A DNA stretch of 64,000 bases from Ralstonia soli (GTDB lineage: Bacteria; Pseudomonadota; Gammaproteobacteria; Burkholderiales; Burkholderiaceae). The notes below the pieces were generated by a model. It saw only the letters and a program-made list of their open reading frames with translations, was not told the origin of the DNA and searched no databases. Positions within the stretch are counted from its first letter, which is position 1. Each line of letters begins with the position of its first letter. Below are positions 1 through 8,409 of the stretch, in pieces. A program made the position numbers and the translations under genes. The stretch is taken from contig NZ_JAMXHT010000001.1 in the NCBI RefSeq assembly GCF_023955655.1, forward strand, positions 62,001 through 126,000. The letters are read 5' to 3'.

Positions 1-462
1 GACTATTCGATCCGTTTCGACGAGGAGCTCGGCACCCAAGATCTCGTCGCCGCGGCAGATTGGCTCAAGAGCTTTCTTGAGCTCCCCTATCAGCCCGCTG
101 TGCTCGGCTTTTGCCTGGGAGGTCGAATGGCAGTGCGCGTCGCCGCAGCCGCTAGGTTCTCTTGCATGGTTTCGATGTACGGTGTCGGGCTCGACAAGAT
201 GGGCGCCCAGATTCATTCGGCCTCCTGCCCTGTGCAATTTCACTTCGGCGAGAACGACAATCACAACCCGCTCACTACGATCGAAACGGTGCGCGAGGCC
301 ACTCGGACGAGAGGGCGAACGTCCGATGAGTTCTACACCTACCCCGGCGCGGAACACGCGTTCTACAACCGTTTCAGGCTGGACCGATTCAACGAGGCCG
401 CACACCAGATCGCCCGAGAACGTATCGTGCGGTTCCTCGCTCACCACATGCTCGGAGCTTGA
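1..462 (+). CDS. Dienelactone hydrolase family protein, 3' part
   Basis: Reading frame open from the first base, so the start lies outside the window; about 153 C-terminal residues are visible. The nucleophile elbow G-F-C-L-G-G (Cys codon at 112-114), a G-E-N-D segment in the position of the catalytic Asp and G-A-E-H-A-F with the catalytic His near the C-terminus form the Cys-Asp-His triad of dienelactone hydrolases. These cytoplasmic enzymes hydrolyse lactones or related esters in aromatic degradation. The true substrate cannot be read from the sequence. It is followed 55 bp downstream by an SDR gene in the same direction, so the two are probably co-transcribed. Confidence 0.85.
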   Translation, partial: DYSIRFDEELGTQDLVAAADWLKSFLELPYQPAVLGFCLGGRMAVRVAAAARFSCMVSMYGVGLDKMGAQIHSASCPVQFHFGENDNHNPLTTIETVREATRTRGRTSDEFYTYPGAEHAFYNRFRLDRFNEAAHQIARERIVRFLAHHMLGA

Positions 463-517
463 ACAAACAGCTGCCGCTGCCGTGTGCCCTCCCTCTCCTG
501 ACAATAGCAAGGCCAGC

Positions 518-1372
518 ATGATTAATGAGCTAAGCAACAAGACCTCACTTGTAACTGGTGCAGCAAATGGTATCGGGCGCATATTCGCCCTGGGCCTGGC
601 GGATGCCGGTGCCACGGTCATTCTGGTCGACGTCGACTCAGAAGGGCTAAGAAAGGTCGAAGCCGAGATTGCCGAGAGAAATGGCAAGAGCTTGCCGAGA
701 GCGATCGACATCTCGAACGTCGAAGCAGTCGAAGGACTGCAGCGGGAACTGACTGAGCTCCATGGCGAAGTGGACATCCTGGTGAACAATGCCGCCATCG
801 GTCCGGAGCGCAACTCGCCGACCTATCTTCTAGACAAGCCCAAATTCTGGACGACGCAGGACAGTCTCTGGCTTTCGATGTTGCGTGTGAACATCTTCGG
901 CGCGCAGCTAATGTCGAAGACGTTCGTCCGACACATGCTCGAGAAGCGTTGGGGACGGATCATAAATATTACGACCAGCCTCGACACGATGTACCGCCCC
1001 GGAATCGGTCCATACGGGCCATGCAAGGCGGCGCTGGAGGCGCTGTCTCGCGTGATGTGCCAAGACCTCGATGGCACGGGCGTCACGACGAATGTCCTGG
1101 TGCCCGGCGGCCCGGTGAACACACGAATGGTGCCGGCGGAATGCGGATTCTCCACGAAGGAACTCATCCAGCCAGAACAGATGCTTCCGCCATTGCTGTG
1201 GCTGTGCTCGACAGAGGCGGACAAGATCAACGGCTCACGGATCGTCGCTCAGAAATGGAAGGAAGAGCGGGACCCATCGCATAACCTGCGTGAGGCATCC
1301 GCGCCGATCGCCTGGCCGCAGCTCGGCGCGCAATCCCTTTTCCCGGGCAATCAGTTTCTTGTGCAAACCTGA
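518..1372 (+). CDS. SDR family oxidoreductase
   Basis: Classical short-chain dehydrogenase/reductase of 284 residues. The nucleotide-binding motif T-G-A-A-N-G-I-G is at residues 13-20, N-N-A-A follows in the middle, and the catalytic Ser154, Tyr166 and Lys170 (Y-G-P-C-K) are present. The frame stays open far upstream, but the ATG at 518 is chosen because AAGG lies at proper spacing before it and the Rossmann motif begins 12 residues later. The C-terminal 30 residues after the fold are longer and more basic than usual. It follows the dienelactone hydrolase gene, which suggests a role in a small-molecule catabolic pathway; the substrate is unknown. Confidence 0.85.
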   Translation: MINELSNKTSLVTGAANGIGRIFALGLADAGATVILVDVDSEGLRKVEAEIAERNGKSLPRAIDISNVEAVEGLQRELTELHGEVDILVNNAAIGPERNSPTYLLDKPKFWTTQDSLWLSMLRVNIFGAQLMSKTFVRHMLEKRWGRIINITTSLDTMYRPGIGPYGPCKAALEALSRVMCQDLDGTGVTTNVLVPGGPVNTRMVPAECGFSTKELIQPEQMLPPLLWLCSTEADKINGSRIVAQKWKEERDPSHNLREASAPIAWPQLGAQSLFPGNQFLVQT

Positions 1373-1625
1373 TCTCAGTCGACTTTCACGGGACTGTTGA
1401 AAGTGTTGCAAGTCTAGCTAACGCCGGCGTCTTTCCCCTGATACGGTTCCCGTATCAGGGTCCCTCGGGTGCGTCGACCAGGGGTCACGGCAACCACCGC
1501 TCCAATACGTCACGACTTGCACCCGCTGCAAATAATTTGAGGGGAGGATGAGCACTGGCACCCTCCCCTCAGATTTCCGTGAATCGATGGCCCCGCATTC
1601 ACGGGGCCATCAAATCAACACTTGC
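1373..1625. other. Convergent intergenic region with two hairpins
   Basis: Lies between two converging genes. It contains two strong inverted repeats: arms of about 11 bp around 1438-1463 (CCTGATACGG and its complement) and a perfect 9-bp stem ATGGCCCCG at 1587-1595 with 1602-1610. Neither is followed by a clear T tract, so they are at best imperfect terminators for the two convergent transcripts. No gene is seen. Confidence 0.5.
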
Positions 1626-3170
1626 TCACAGGAACTTCGACGGCACGTTCGAGAACGCCGGCAGCGCCAGCGCGCTTTCGACCATCTTCTTCGATCGATC
1701 GTAATCGAAGTGACGGTGAACGTTCTGTTTGACGAGGAAGGATGCGCCGCCGTAGAACTTCTCGTATTGCTGGTGACGATTACCAAACTCGGAACCGATG
1801 AAGTCCCAGGCCATGCGCATCAGCGCGACGCGCTCCTTGGCATCGCTCGATGCGGATGCGTAGTAGCGCTGGACATCCTCGGCAGTCTCCGGGTTGCGGA
1901 AGTCTTCTACAGAAGACGGCAATGTAATCATCCCGGCCCCGCTCAGTTCACGGATGATCTCGACCATGCGCGCATTCAGTTCGGATTGAAGCGCCATGAC
2001 GGAATACAGCGCCGTGCGCGATGGCCACAGCACGCCATTTTCGTCAGTCGTCGCCGCCACTTCTTGCGAAAGCAGTGCGTGTTCGATGATTGACACCAGA
2101 GACGCGAGCTCACCCATCTGGATCTGCACCGCAGGATTGGCATCGTTTCCAGTCATCTCGTTCATCCGCTTGGCCAGTCCCATCATGAAGCGAAGCTTCG
2201 TAATGTACCGGGCCTGCGCTTGCAGATTGCCGTAGAGGTGTGCCGGCGTCTTCCACCATTGATCCCGTGCAACTTGCAGGTTTCGGTAGATGAACACGTG
2301 CTCCCACGGCACAAACACATTGTCCAAGACCACGAAACAGTCCGATTCATCGAAGCGGCTGGAGAGTGGATAGTCAAACGAGCTCGTCGCCAGCGCGCCG
2401 AAGGGGCGGCGCGGGTAGAGCTTTACACCAGGTGCATTGGCGGGGATGGCGACGCCGATTGCGTAGTTCTCATCACCAGGTTGCATGGGATGGATGCTAC
2501 TGACGTAAATGTAATCGCTGTACACGCCAGCGGTTGCCAGTTGCTGCGCTCCCTTGATGACGATGCCGTCATCGCGCTCCTTGACCACGCCAGCATAGAG
2601 CGTCGGATCGCTTTGCTGATGGGCCGGCTTGCTCCGGTCAATCTGCGGCGGAACAATTGCATAGGTCGTGTAAAGGTGGTTCTCGCGCAGATGCTCGTAG
2701 AACTTCACCACATTGTCTGCGTACTCCTGACCACCCGCGGCGAAAACGCTGGGGACCGCCGCGTAACCCACAAAGAAGTTGGATACGTGATCGGGAGAAC
2801 GTCCCATGAGCCCGAACGTCGCTTCCGACCACATCTCCGAGGCCAAGCGCTTGGCCCGAAGGTCCTCGTGCGTCTTCGGAATTTGGTAAGCACGCAGTAC
2901 CGGGTTACCCGACGTAGGCGACGTAAACGTCATACGCTCGCGATTTTCCGGCGCCGCAGCGATGTCATACAGGTTCGCGAGTGACCGGGCACCCCGCGAA
3001 AACGCTGGGTGGGTAGTGACGTCCTTGACCCGCTCACCATTCACATAGACACAGCGGCCATCGCGCAAATTCTGCAGATAGTCCTCGCCTGTGCGCAGTT
3101 TACCGTTTTGCACCTTTGGCTCCTTCATTTGAGTGGTCTGATTGCCGCCCAATGTCTCAGGCGCGGCCAT
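1626..3170 (-). CDS. HpaB-type flavin-dependent aromatic monooxygenase
   Basis: A 514-residue protein of the 4-hydroxyphenylacetate 3-hydroxylase large-subunit family (acyl-CoA dehydrogenase fold, FADH2-dependent). It has the family N-terminus R-T-G-E-D-Y-L-Q-N-L-R-D-G-R, the central D-N-V-F-V-P-W-E-H-V segment and the C-terminal W-D-F-I-G-S-E-F-G-N-R-H-Q-Q-Y-E-K-F-Y-G signature. The family hydroxylates phenolic substrates with FADH2 supplied by a separate reductase; two candidate reductases are encoded at 5409 and 5944. It is transcribed divergently from the cluster at 3353-6567. The substrate is not predictable. The start may be ATG 3170 or an internal ATG at 3128; neither has a convincing Shine-Dalgarno. 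Confidence 0.88.
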   Translation of the reverse strand: MAAPETLGGNQTTQMKEPKVQNGKLRTGEDYLQNLRDGRCVYVNGERVKDVTTHPAFSRGARSLANLYDIAAAPENRERMTFTSPTSGNPVLRAYQIPKTHEDLRAKRLASEMWSEATFGLMGRSPDHVSNFFVGYAAVPSVFAAGGQEYADNVVKFYEHLRENHLYTTYAIVPPQIDRSKPAHQQSDPTLYAGVVKERDDGIVIKGAQQLATAGVYSDYIYVSSIHPMQPGDENYAIGVAIPANAPGVKLYPRRPFGALATSSFDYPLSSRFDESDCFVVLDNVFVPWEHVFIYRNLQVARDQWWKTPAHLYGNLQAQARYITKLRFMMGLAKRMNEMTGNDANPAVQIQMGELASLVSIIEHALLSQEVAATTDENGVLWPSRTALYSVMALQSELNARMVEIIRELSGAGMITLPSSVEDFRNPETAEDVQRYYASASSDAKERVALMRMAWDFIGSEFGNRHQQYEKFYGGASFLVKQNVHRHFDYDRSKKMVESALALPAFSNVPSKFL

Positions 3171-3230
3171 GACCAGCTTGAAGCGCCCTCCATCAATTCA
3201 GGTTGACGGATGCTTTTCGACGCATCATAC

Positions 3231-3268
3231 TTAGTCATATACCTATGCTAACTCACCTTTTTGACTAA
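3231..3268. promoter_or_regulatory. Inverted repeat in the divergent hpaB-like promoter region
   Basis: TTAGTCA at 3231-3237 and TGACTAA at 3262-3268 form a perfect 7-bp inverted repeat with a 24-bp spacer, in a locally AT-rich stretch between the monooxygenase gene and the plus-strand cluster. The placement fits an operator for divergent control. No regulator gene lies adjacent, so the binding protein is unknown. Confidence 0.35.
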
Positions 3269-3352
3269 CGCAATATCAGAAAGGCCAAGGGTGAGAAGCT
3301 CTCGGAAAAAGAGACGGCATAGGCTCAATCACAAATTCCTGACGAGGGCACG

Positions 3353-4051
3353 ATGACATCCGGACGCACAACATGGCGGTTCGCTAACGCCACAGATGAC
3401 GAGGGCAGTGTTGAGGTCGAAGTGGCGAATCTGGTGATTGCCGGATGGACGGGCCGGGACCCGCAAGCCATGGAAGCACACATTGCAGAACTGGAAAAGC
3501 TTGGCGTCCCACGACCCAAGTCGACGCCGATCTTCTACAGAGGATCGAGTTCGCTACTGACCCAGGCCAACGAGATCCAAATTGTCGGCAACAGTTCCAG
3601 CGGCGAGGTCGAACCTGTCGTGATTAGCAATGACGGCGGTCTATGGCTCGGCGTCGGTTCCGATCACACCGACCGGAAAGTCGAGACTATTGGCGTCACG
3701 ATCTCAAAGCAGCTTTGCGCCAAACCCATTGCCAATCGTGTTTGGCGATTCGACACCGTGGAGAGTCACTGGGACCAGCTGATCGTCCGTTCATGGGTGA
3801 CGCGCGAGGGCCAGCGACAGCTCTATCAAGAAGGTTCTCTCAAGAGCATGCGCCATCCCAAGGACCTCATCCGTCTATTCGGTGGTGAAGGCTTTGCATT
3901 GCCGCCCGGGACCGTCATGTTCTGCGGAACCATCGCGGTGCGGGGAGAGATCGCTCCGGCAGATCTGTTCGAAATGGAAATCGAGGATCCCATCCTGAAG
4001 CGCCGCATCACCCACAGCTACCGTCCCACTGAACTGCCTATTGCAGGCTAA
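3353..4051 (+). CDS. DUF2848-like protein
   Basis: A 232-residue soluble protein starting with ATG 3353. The G-V-G-S-D-H-T-D-R-K-V-E motif near residues 101-112 and the end P-G-T-V-M-F-C-G-T recall the DUF2848 family, whose fold resembles fumarylacetoacetate hydrolase; this assignment is from memory of the family. No signal peptide or membrane segment. It is the first gene of a tight plus-strand cluster with a cupin (11 bp gap), a binding-fold protein and two flavin reductases, and is divergent from the HpaB-like gene. A role in processing the ring product is plausible but not shown. Confidence 0.65.
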   Translation: MTSGRTTWRFANATDDEGSVEVEVANLVIAGWTGRDPQAMEAHIAELEKLGVPRPKSTPIFYRGSSSLLTQANEIQIVGNSSSGEVEPVVISNDGGLWLGVGSDHTDRKVETIGVTISKQLCAKPIANRVWRFDTVESHWDQLIVRSWVTREGQRQLYQEGSLKSMRHPKDLIRLFGGEGFALPPGTVMFCGTIAVRGEIAPADLFEMEIEDPILKRRITHSYRPTELPIAG

Positions 4052-4062
4052 GGAGTTACGCC

Positions 4063-4452
4063 ATGCCTATGAACAAGCCGCACCTTGAATTTCACACCAT
4101 CGACATGCACGAGGGTTGGGAGACCCCTCCGGGCTATCCTCCGGGCGGAGCCTCGCAGAGGATCCTTGCAAGCGATATCGATGAGACCAAGAAGATGGGC
4201 AGCCGAACACGGCTCTTGCGCATCGAAGCAGGCACATTCACGAAGAAGGCGTTCGTTCACGATCACTGGGAAGAGGTCTACCTCATTTCGGGCGACCTTA
4301 CCGTGGGGAACGACGAAAACGGAAACGGCGGCGAGAGCTTTCCGAGCAACACCTATGCATGCCGCCCGCCGGGCGCATATCACGGACCTTTCAAGTCCGA
4401 GCATGGTTGTCTCTTGCTCGAGATCCACTACTACGACGAAAGCACGAAGTAG
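4063..4452 (+). CDS. Cupin domain protein
   Basis: A 129-residue single-domain cupin. The first cupin motif is visible as H-D-H-W-E-E-V-Y-L-I-S-G-D-L, with two His and a Glu as likely metal ligands; the second is P-P-G-A-Y-H-G-P-F, with its His. It begins 11 bp after the DUF2848-like gene and ends 10 bp before the next start, so it belongs to the same operon. Small cupins in catabolic operons can be metal-dependent isomerases, dioxygenases or sensors. The sequence does not say which. Confidence 0.8.
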   Translation: MPMNKPHLEFHTIDMHEGWETPPGYPPGGASQRILASDIDETKKMGSRTRLLRIEAGTFTKKAFVHDHWEEVYLISGDLTVGNDENGNGGESFPSNTYACRPPGAYHGPFKSEHGCLLLEIHYYDESTK

Positions 4453-4462
4453 GAGCGAGGCC

Positions 4463-5398
4463 ATGTCATTGCGAATCGCGGTCCCCGACCTTATCTCGAA
4501 TTCCTACTTTCCCGTTGAGGCCGCCGTCGAACTCGGCTACTTCAAGGCAGAGGGAATTGATGTAGAGCTGGAACTGATCTTTCCGGTGGACAAGGCCTAC
4601 GCTGCGTTGCGTGATGGCAAGGCCGACCTTGTTGGCGGGTCAGCGCACTCGGCACTGTCTGCCTTCCCTGAGTGGAATGGCGTCAAACTTCTCTGCGCAC
4701 AGGCGCAGGGCATGTACTGGTTCCTCGTAATGCGTGCCGACCTTGCGGCCACGAGGAACGATTTGAGTATTGTTCGCGGTCGACGCATCGGCGCAGCACC
4801 CTGGGTGGACATGGGTCTGTCTCAATTGCTCAAAGAAGGCGGCATCGATATCGAGCGTGACAACGTTGAGATCGCCCCGGTGCCTGGCGCTCTCACCGCG
4901 GGCTCGAACTTCGGCGTTGCTGCTGCCAAGGCTCTGGAAGAGGGGAAGATCGACGGATTCTGGGCAAACGGCATGGGAACCGAGGTAGCCGTCAGGCGCG
5001 GCGTCGGCACCGTGGTGCTGGATGTTCGACGGGGCGACGGACCAAAGGGCTGCTTCGATTTCACGCTGGCGTCCGTCGCAGCCACCGATGCCTTTATCAA
5101 ACAATCTCCCGACACTGCTGCAGGCGTCGTTAGGGCAATCGTCAACACCCAGCGCGCCCTGACTCATGACCCAACCCGAGCAACGTTTGTCGGAAAGAAG
5201 TTATTTCCGCCGTCTGAGGCTGCCCTCATCGCCGAACTGATTCGTCGCGACACGCCGTTCTATGACGCCTCCATTTCCGAACAGACTGTGGCCGGCATGA
5301 TTGCGTTTGCGCGCAAACTCGGGCTGCTGAAGGGGAATCCCGCGTTCCGGGACGTCGTGGCGACAGAGTTCCAGCATCTGTGGAAGCACAAAAACTGA
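4463..5398 (+). CDS. NMT1/TauA-like binding-fold protein without signal peptide
   Basis: A 311-residue protein of the type 2 periplasmic-binding fold (ABC substrate-binding, NMT1/THI5-like): it opens with L-R-I-A-V-P-D-L-I-S-N-S-Y-F-P-V-E-A-A-V-E and continues with L-G-Y-F-K-A-E-G-I-D-V-E-L. ATG 4463 follows AGGAGCGAGGCC, a good ribosome site, and places the mature fold at residue 4. There is therefore no room for a signal peptide, and no permease or ATPase gene is nearby. It may act in the cytoplasm, perhaps as an enzyme: 4,5-dihydroxyphthalate decarboxylase is a known enzyme related to this fold. A decayed homologue lies at about 55.2-55.5 kb. Confidence 0.75.
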   Translation: MSLRIAVPDLISNSYFPVEAAVELGYFKAEGIDVELELIFPVDKAYAALRDGKADLVGGSAHSALSAFPEWNGVKLLCAQAQGMYWFLVMRADLAATRNDLSIVRGRRIGAAPWVDMGLSQLLKEGGIDIERDNVEIAPVPGALTAGSNFGVAAAKALEEGKIDGFWANGMGTEVAVRRGVGTVVLDVRRGDGPKGCFDFTLASVAATDAFIKQSPDTAAGVVRAIVNTQRALTHDPTRATFVGKKLFPPSEAALIAELIRRDTPFYDASISEQTVAGMIAFARKLGLLKGNPAFRDVVATEFQHLWKHKN

Positions 5399-5408
5399 GG
5401 AGGATGTC

Positions 5409-5894
5409 ATGGATCAACGTGCTTTTCGAAACGCGCTAGGCCAATTTGCGACAGGCGTCGCGATCGTCACGACTACGGTAGACGGCGAGAATCTTGGCTC
5501 AACAATCAGCTCATTTAACTCAGTCTCTCTCGATCCGCCATTGGTATTGTTCAGCCTGATTCGCAACTCCCTTGGTTTCAACCAGTGGAAGAAGGCTGGC
5601 GCATTTTGCATCGCGATCTTGGGCGAAGACCAGCAGGATCTGTCAAACCGCTTCGCAAAAGCCGGCACAGACAAGTGGACCGGCATTCCCATCGCACGAG
5701 CAGAAAATGGTGCCCCGCGTCTTCCAGGTGCCATCGCGTACTTTGAATGCGAGCCCTACGACAACTGCGATGGCGGCGACCACGAGGTCTTCGTATGCCG
5801 GGTTACCAACTTCGAGGTCCCCCAGCACGGTGCTCCGTCTTTGATCTTCTACTCCGGGAAATACCGTCAACTGGCCACGCGGGAAGCAGCTTAA
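5409..5894 (+). CDS. Flavin reductase (HpaC/DIM6-NTAB family)
   Basis: A 161-residue FMN-binding split-barrel protein. The N-terminus F-R-N-A-L-G-Q-F-A-T-G-V-A-I-V-T-T, then S-S-F-N-S-V-S-L-D-P-P-L-V-L-F and the tail L-I-F-Y-S-G-K-Y-R-Q-L match the short-chain flavin reductases that feed reduced flavin to HpaB-type monooxygenases. ATG 5409 is preceded by GAGGAGG. It lies 10 bp after the binding-fold gene, in the same operon. It is the most likely reductase partner of the monooxygenase at 1626-3170. Confidence 0.88.
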   Translation: MDQRAFRNALGQFATGVAIVTTTVDGENLGSTISSFNSVSLDPPLVLFSLIRNSLGFNQWKKAGAFCIAILGEDQQDLSNRFAKAGTDKWTGIPIARAENGAPRLPGAIAYFECEPYDNCDGGDHEVFVCRVTNFEVPQHGAPSLIFYSGKYRQLATREAA

Positions 5895-5943
5895 CAAGCG
5901 TTGAAAAATCGAGGGCCACCTTCCGCATCGGGCGCGCATTGCC

Positions 5944-6567
5944 ATGAGAAACACAGACACATACAGCTACCTTATCCGCGATGGTCACGACCTGGCACAT
6001 GACCCTGTGCCTGGTATTCTCGGACCGCGCCCGATCGGCTGGATATCGACATGCGACGCGTCCGGTCGCCCTCGCCTGCAGACCTATAGCTTCTTCGGCA
6101 TATTCAACTACGTTCCGCCTATCGTCGGCTTCGCTAGCGTCGGGGGAACCGAAAGCGTGAAGAATACGGAATCGACCGGGGAGTTCGCGTATAACCTGGC
6201 GACTCGCCCGCTGGCAGGCTGCGTAAATGAGACGATCGTTCCCGCGCTCACCGAAATGGACGAGTTTGAGCGCTCCGGGCTTACGAAAGCCCGTTCGATC
6301 GCAATTGCCGCGCCACGCGTCGCAGAGAGCCCTGTGTCTCTCGAGTGTCGCGTGACCAGCATCCAGCAACTCAATGGGCTGGACAGCGAGGCGCTTAACA
6401 CCTGGCTTGTCCTGGGTGAAGTGGTAGCAGTCCATATCAACCGGGATTTGCTGTGCGAAGGCTTGTACGACACGGTCGCGGCCCAACCGATTCTGCGAGG
6501 CGGCGGTGTCTGCGACTACTTCGAAGTACTGGAAGCGGGGAAATTTCGGATGGCTCATCCTCGCTAG
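5944..6567 (+). CDS. Flavin reductase family protein (flavoredoxin-like)
   Basis: A 207-residue protein of the second split-barrel flavin reductase subgroup: G-P-R-P-I-G-W-I-S-T-C-D near residue 27, then N-Y-V-P-P-I-V-G-F-A-S and the E-F-A-Y-N-L-A-T segment. It shares little with the reductase just upstream, so it is not a recent duplicate. It closes the operon that starts at 3353. Why one cluster needs two reductase-type proteins is unclear: one may reduce flavin for the HpaB-like enzyme while the other acts on a substrate or a different partner. Confidence 0.8.
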   Translation: MRNTDTYSYLIRDGHDLAHDPVPGILGPRPIGWISTCDASGRPRLQTYSFFGIFNYVPPIVGFASVGGTESVKNTESTGEFAYNLATRPLAGCVNETIVPALTEMDEFERSGLTKARSIAIAAPRVAESPVSLECRVTSIQQLNGLDSEALNTWLVLGEVVAVHINRDLLCEGLYDTVAAQPILRGGGVCDYFEVLEAGKFRMAHPR

Positions 6568-6848
6568 TCTGTCACCCTAGCGTTCGCGCAGTCGTGACGG
6601 CGCGGCTTCCCACAGGAGGCCGGGATGCTGCCAAAGTTTCTCCAACGAACTTTCAATATGACATGAATATTCTCGGCTGATTCCGGGCTAAATTGGCCCT
6701 TCTTCTTATCGCTTGCAGTGCCTGCGCGAACGGGCAGCCAGGGGCTCTTTGACTTGAAGGGCGATGGGATGCGCAACCTCCAGCTTCGCAAGTACGAGGG
6801 TTTCAAGCGCGTCGCGGACTCGGTGGGTCTGCGCAAACGGTAGAAGCC
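6568..6848. other. Intergenic region, possible remnant frame
   Basis: 281 bp without a convincing gene. A short frame at about 6748-6843 reads F-D-L-K-G-D-G-M-R-N-L-Q-L-R-K-Y-E-G-F-K-R-V-A-D-S and stops just before the next gene. It looks protein-like but has no start; it could be the tail of a lost gene. Confidence 0.3.
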
Positions 6849-7937
6849 ATGGTGGCAAAGTACATACATCCGCCACACCATCCCGAGAACCCCTGCTCTG
6901 TTGCCTCGGTCAGTACAACGGCGCTGGTCATCCCCGTGGCACGCGAGCATGTCCTTAGAGAGAGGCACACGGTGACTAACGAACCTTTCGAGCGATGTGA
7001 ACCCACGTCTGCAGTCTGGCAGATGGCCACTGAGTACCCGAAGACGTCGATGCCCGGAGAGGGACTGGAGACATTCGCGCTTGAGGTCGCCCGGCAGTCC
7101 CAGGGATCCGTGACAGTGGACCGCACTTTCGAGGGTGATGATAGGAATGCCTGCTCCCACATTGCTGCAGCTATCCGCGATGGTACGCTTGCCGGTGGCG
7201 ATGCATTTTGTGGGGCGTTGGGTGACTGCGATCCAGCATTCTTGCTGTCTTCTCTGCCGTTCTTGACGACGTCGGTCGATGACACGTATCAACTTGCCTC
7301 ATTGGCACGTGAAGCGTATGGGAACGCGCTCCAGAAGCAAGGGCAACAGCTTCTCTACATGTCCCCTTGGCCGCCAAGCGGTCTCTGGTCTCGCAATCCA
7401 ATCCATACACTCGAGGACCTCCGTGCACTGATCGTACGTACTTATGATGAGACGTCCGCGGCGGTGCTCCGAGCGACGGGTGCTTCCGCTCTGCACCTAT
7501 CATTTGGAGAAGCGCTATCACGACTGAAAGAGGGTACAGTCAGCGCAGTATTGTCTTCGGGTGACGGTGGTGCCGGCAGAAAACTGTGGGACCATTTGCC
7601 GCATTTCACCGCCATCGGCTATGCCATGCCGCTGTCTTTTGCGGCGGTCGGCACTCGTGCATGGAATGCCTTATCGCCATCCCAACAACATGCGGTCGCG
7701 ATTGCGGCCCAAGTTACCGAAGATAGGCAATGGGCTCGGCTGAAGACCAGATTGGCAGAGAACACAAGGCGTATGCGAGCGAATGGTGTGAAAATCAACG
7801 GTGCGCCCACTGCCGAGGTGCAGCGGGCTCTGCGCGATGCCGGTTCGACCGCCATTGCGCACTGGCGTACGCAGGTCGAAGGCCCGTGGTTGGCTTTGCT
7901 CGACACATGGCTTTGCACGAGGGCTAGCGCTCGATAG
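6849..7937 (+). CDS. TRAP transporter substrate-binding protein (DctP-like), odd N-terminus
   Basis: The part from about residue 57 is a DctP-family solute-binding protein: W-Q-M-A-T-E-Y-P-K-T-S-M-P-G-E-G-L-E, the P-F-L-T-T-S-V-D-D-T segment and the central S-G-L-W-S-R-N-P-I stretch. Such proteins bind organic acids in the periplasm for a DctQ/DctM permease. The N-terminus does not look like a Sec signal: it begins with a histidine/proline-rich segment and has only a short hydrophobic run. No dctQ or dctM gene is near. The gene may have lost its leader and be non-functional. It stands alone between a catabolic operon and pseudogene debris. Confidence 0.65.
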   Translation: MVAKYIHPPHHPENPCSVASVSTTALVIPVAREHVLRERHTVTNEPFERCEPTSAVWQMATEYPKTSMPGEGLETFALEVARQSQGSVTVDRTFEGDDRNACSHIAAAIRDGTLAGGDAFCGALGDCDPAFLLSSLPFLTTSVDDTYQLASLAREAYGNALQKQGQQLLYMSPWPPSGLWSRNPIHTLEDLRALIVRTYDETSAAVLRATGASALHLSFGEALSRLKEGTVSAVLSSGDGGAGRKLWDHLPHFTAIGYAMPLSFAAVGTRAWNALSPSQQHAVAIAAQVTEDRQWARLKTRLAENTRRMRANGVKINGAPTAEVQRALRDAGSTAIAHWRTQVEGPWLALLDTWLCTRASAR

Positions 7938-8229
7938 CATTCTTCAGGACCCACGTCGACACCGCAAACAGACTGATCCCAAACGTCAGCGGCCAACGCA
8001 AATCCATCCGGTTTGCCAGAAACGCATAGAGCGGAATGGAGAGCATCTGGAACAGGCCTGTTGAAAAAATCGCGAGACCGATCGAGGCGCCGAAGCCGCG
8101 CACCTCGCCCAGAAAAAGGGGCGTCAGGTAGATTGACCCTACACCAAGAAAAGCTTCGCGCTGATCACGCATGACTGGGGGGCTGCTGAGCTCATGCAAC
8201 CTCAAGCGTTGCGCGGCATGGCACAGCAA
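7924..8229 (-). pseudogene. Fragment of a DHA2-family MFS efflux pump (middle part)
   Basis: About 100 residues, including S-I-Y-L-T-P-L-F-L-G and I-F-S-T-G-L-F-Q-M-L-S-I-P-L-Y, look like the middle transmembrane region of EmrB-type 14-TM multidrug exporters. Only this piece is present, about one fifth of the family length. The matching C-terminal piece lies next to it on the opposite strand, so the gene has been broken and inverted. Confidence 0.55.
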
Positions 8230-8406
8230 TTTGCCGTCGCGCCGACGGTCATGCTCACACTGGGCAGTTTGCCGCCGGCCAGATTGAAGCTCGCCTCCTG
8301 GCTATTCAATCTGATGCGCATCCTCGGTGGCGCCATCGGTGTCGCCTTCGGGCGCTCCCCGCCCGTTATGCAGGAGGGGTTTCCGGGCGGGGCAACAACC
8401 AATTGA
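8194..8406 (+). pseudogene. Fragment of a DHA2-family MFS efflux pump (C-terminal part)
   Basis: The segment L-R-G-M-A-Q-Q-F-A-V-A-P-T-V and then L-P-P-A-R-L-K-L-A-S-W-L-F-N-L-M-R corresponds to the conserved region before the last helices of EmrB-type transporters. It is only 70 residues and overlaps the start of the opposite-strand fragment. Together they are a rearranged, dead pump gene. Confidence 0.55.
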
Positions 8407-8409
8407 GGT

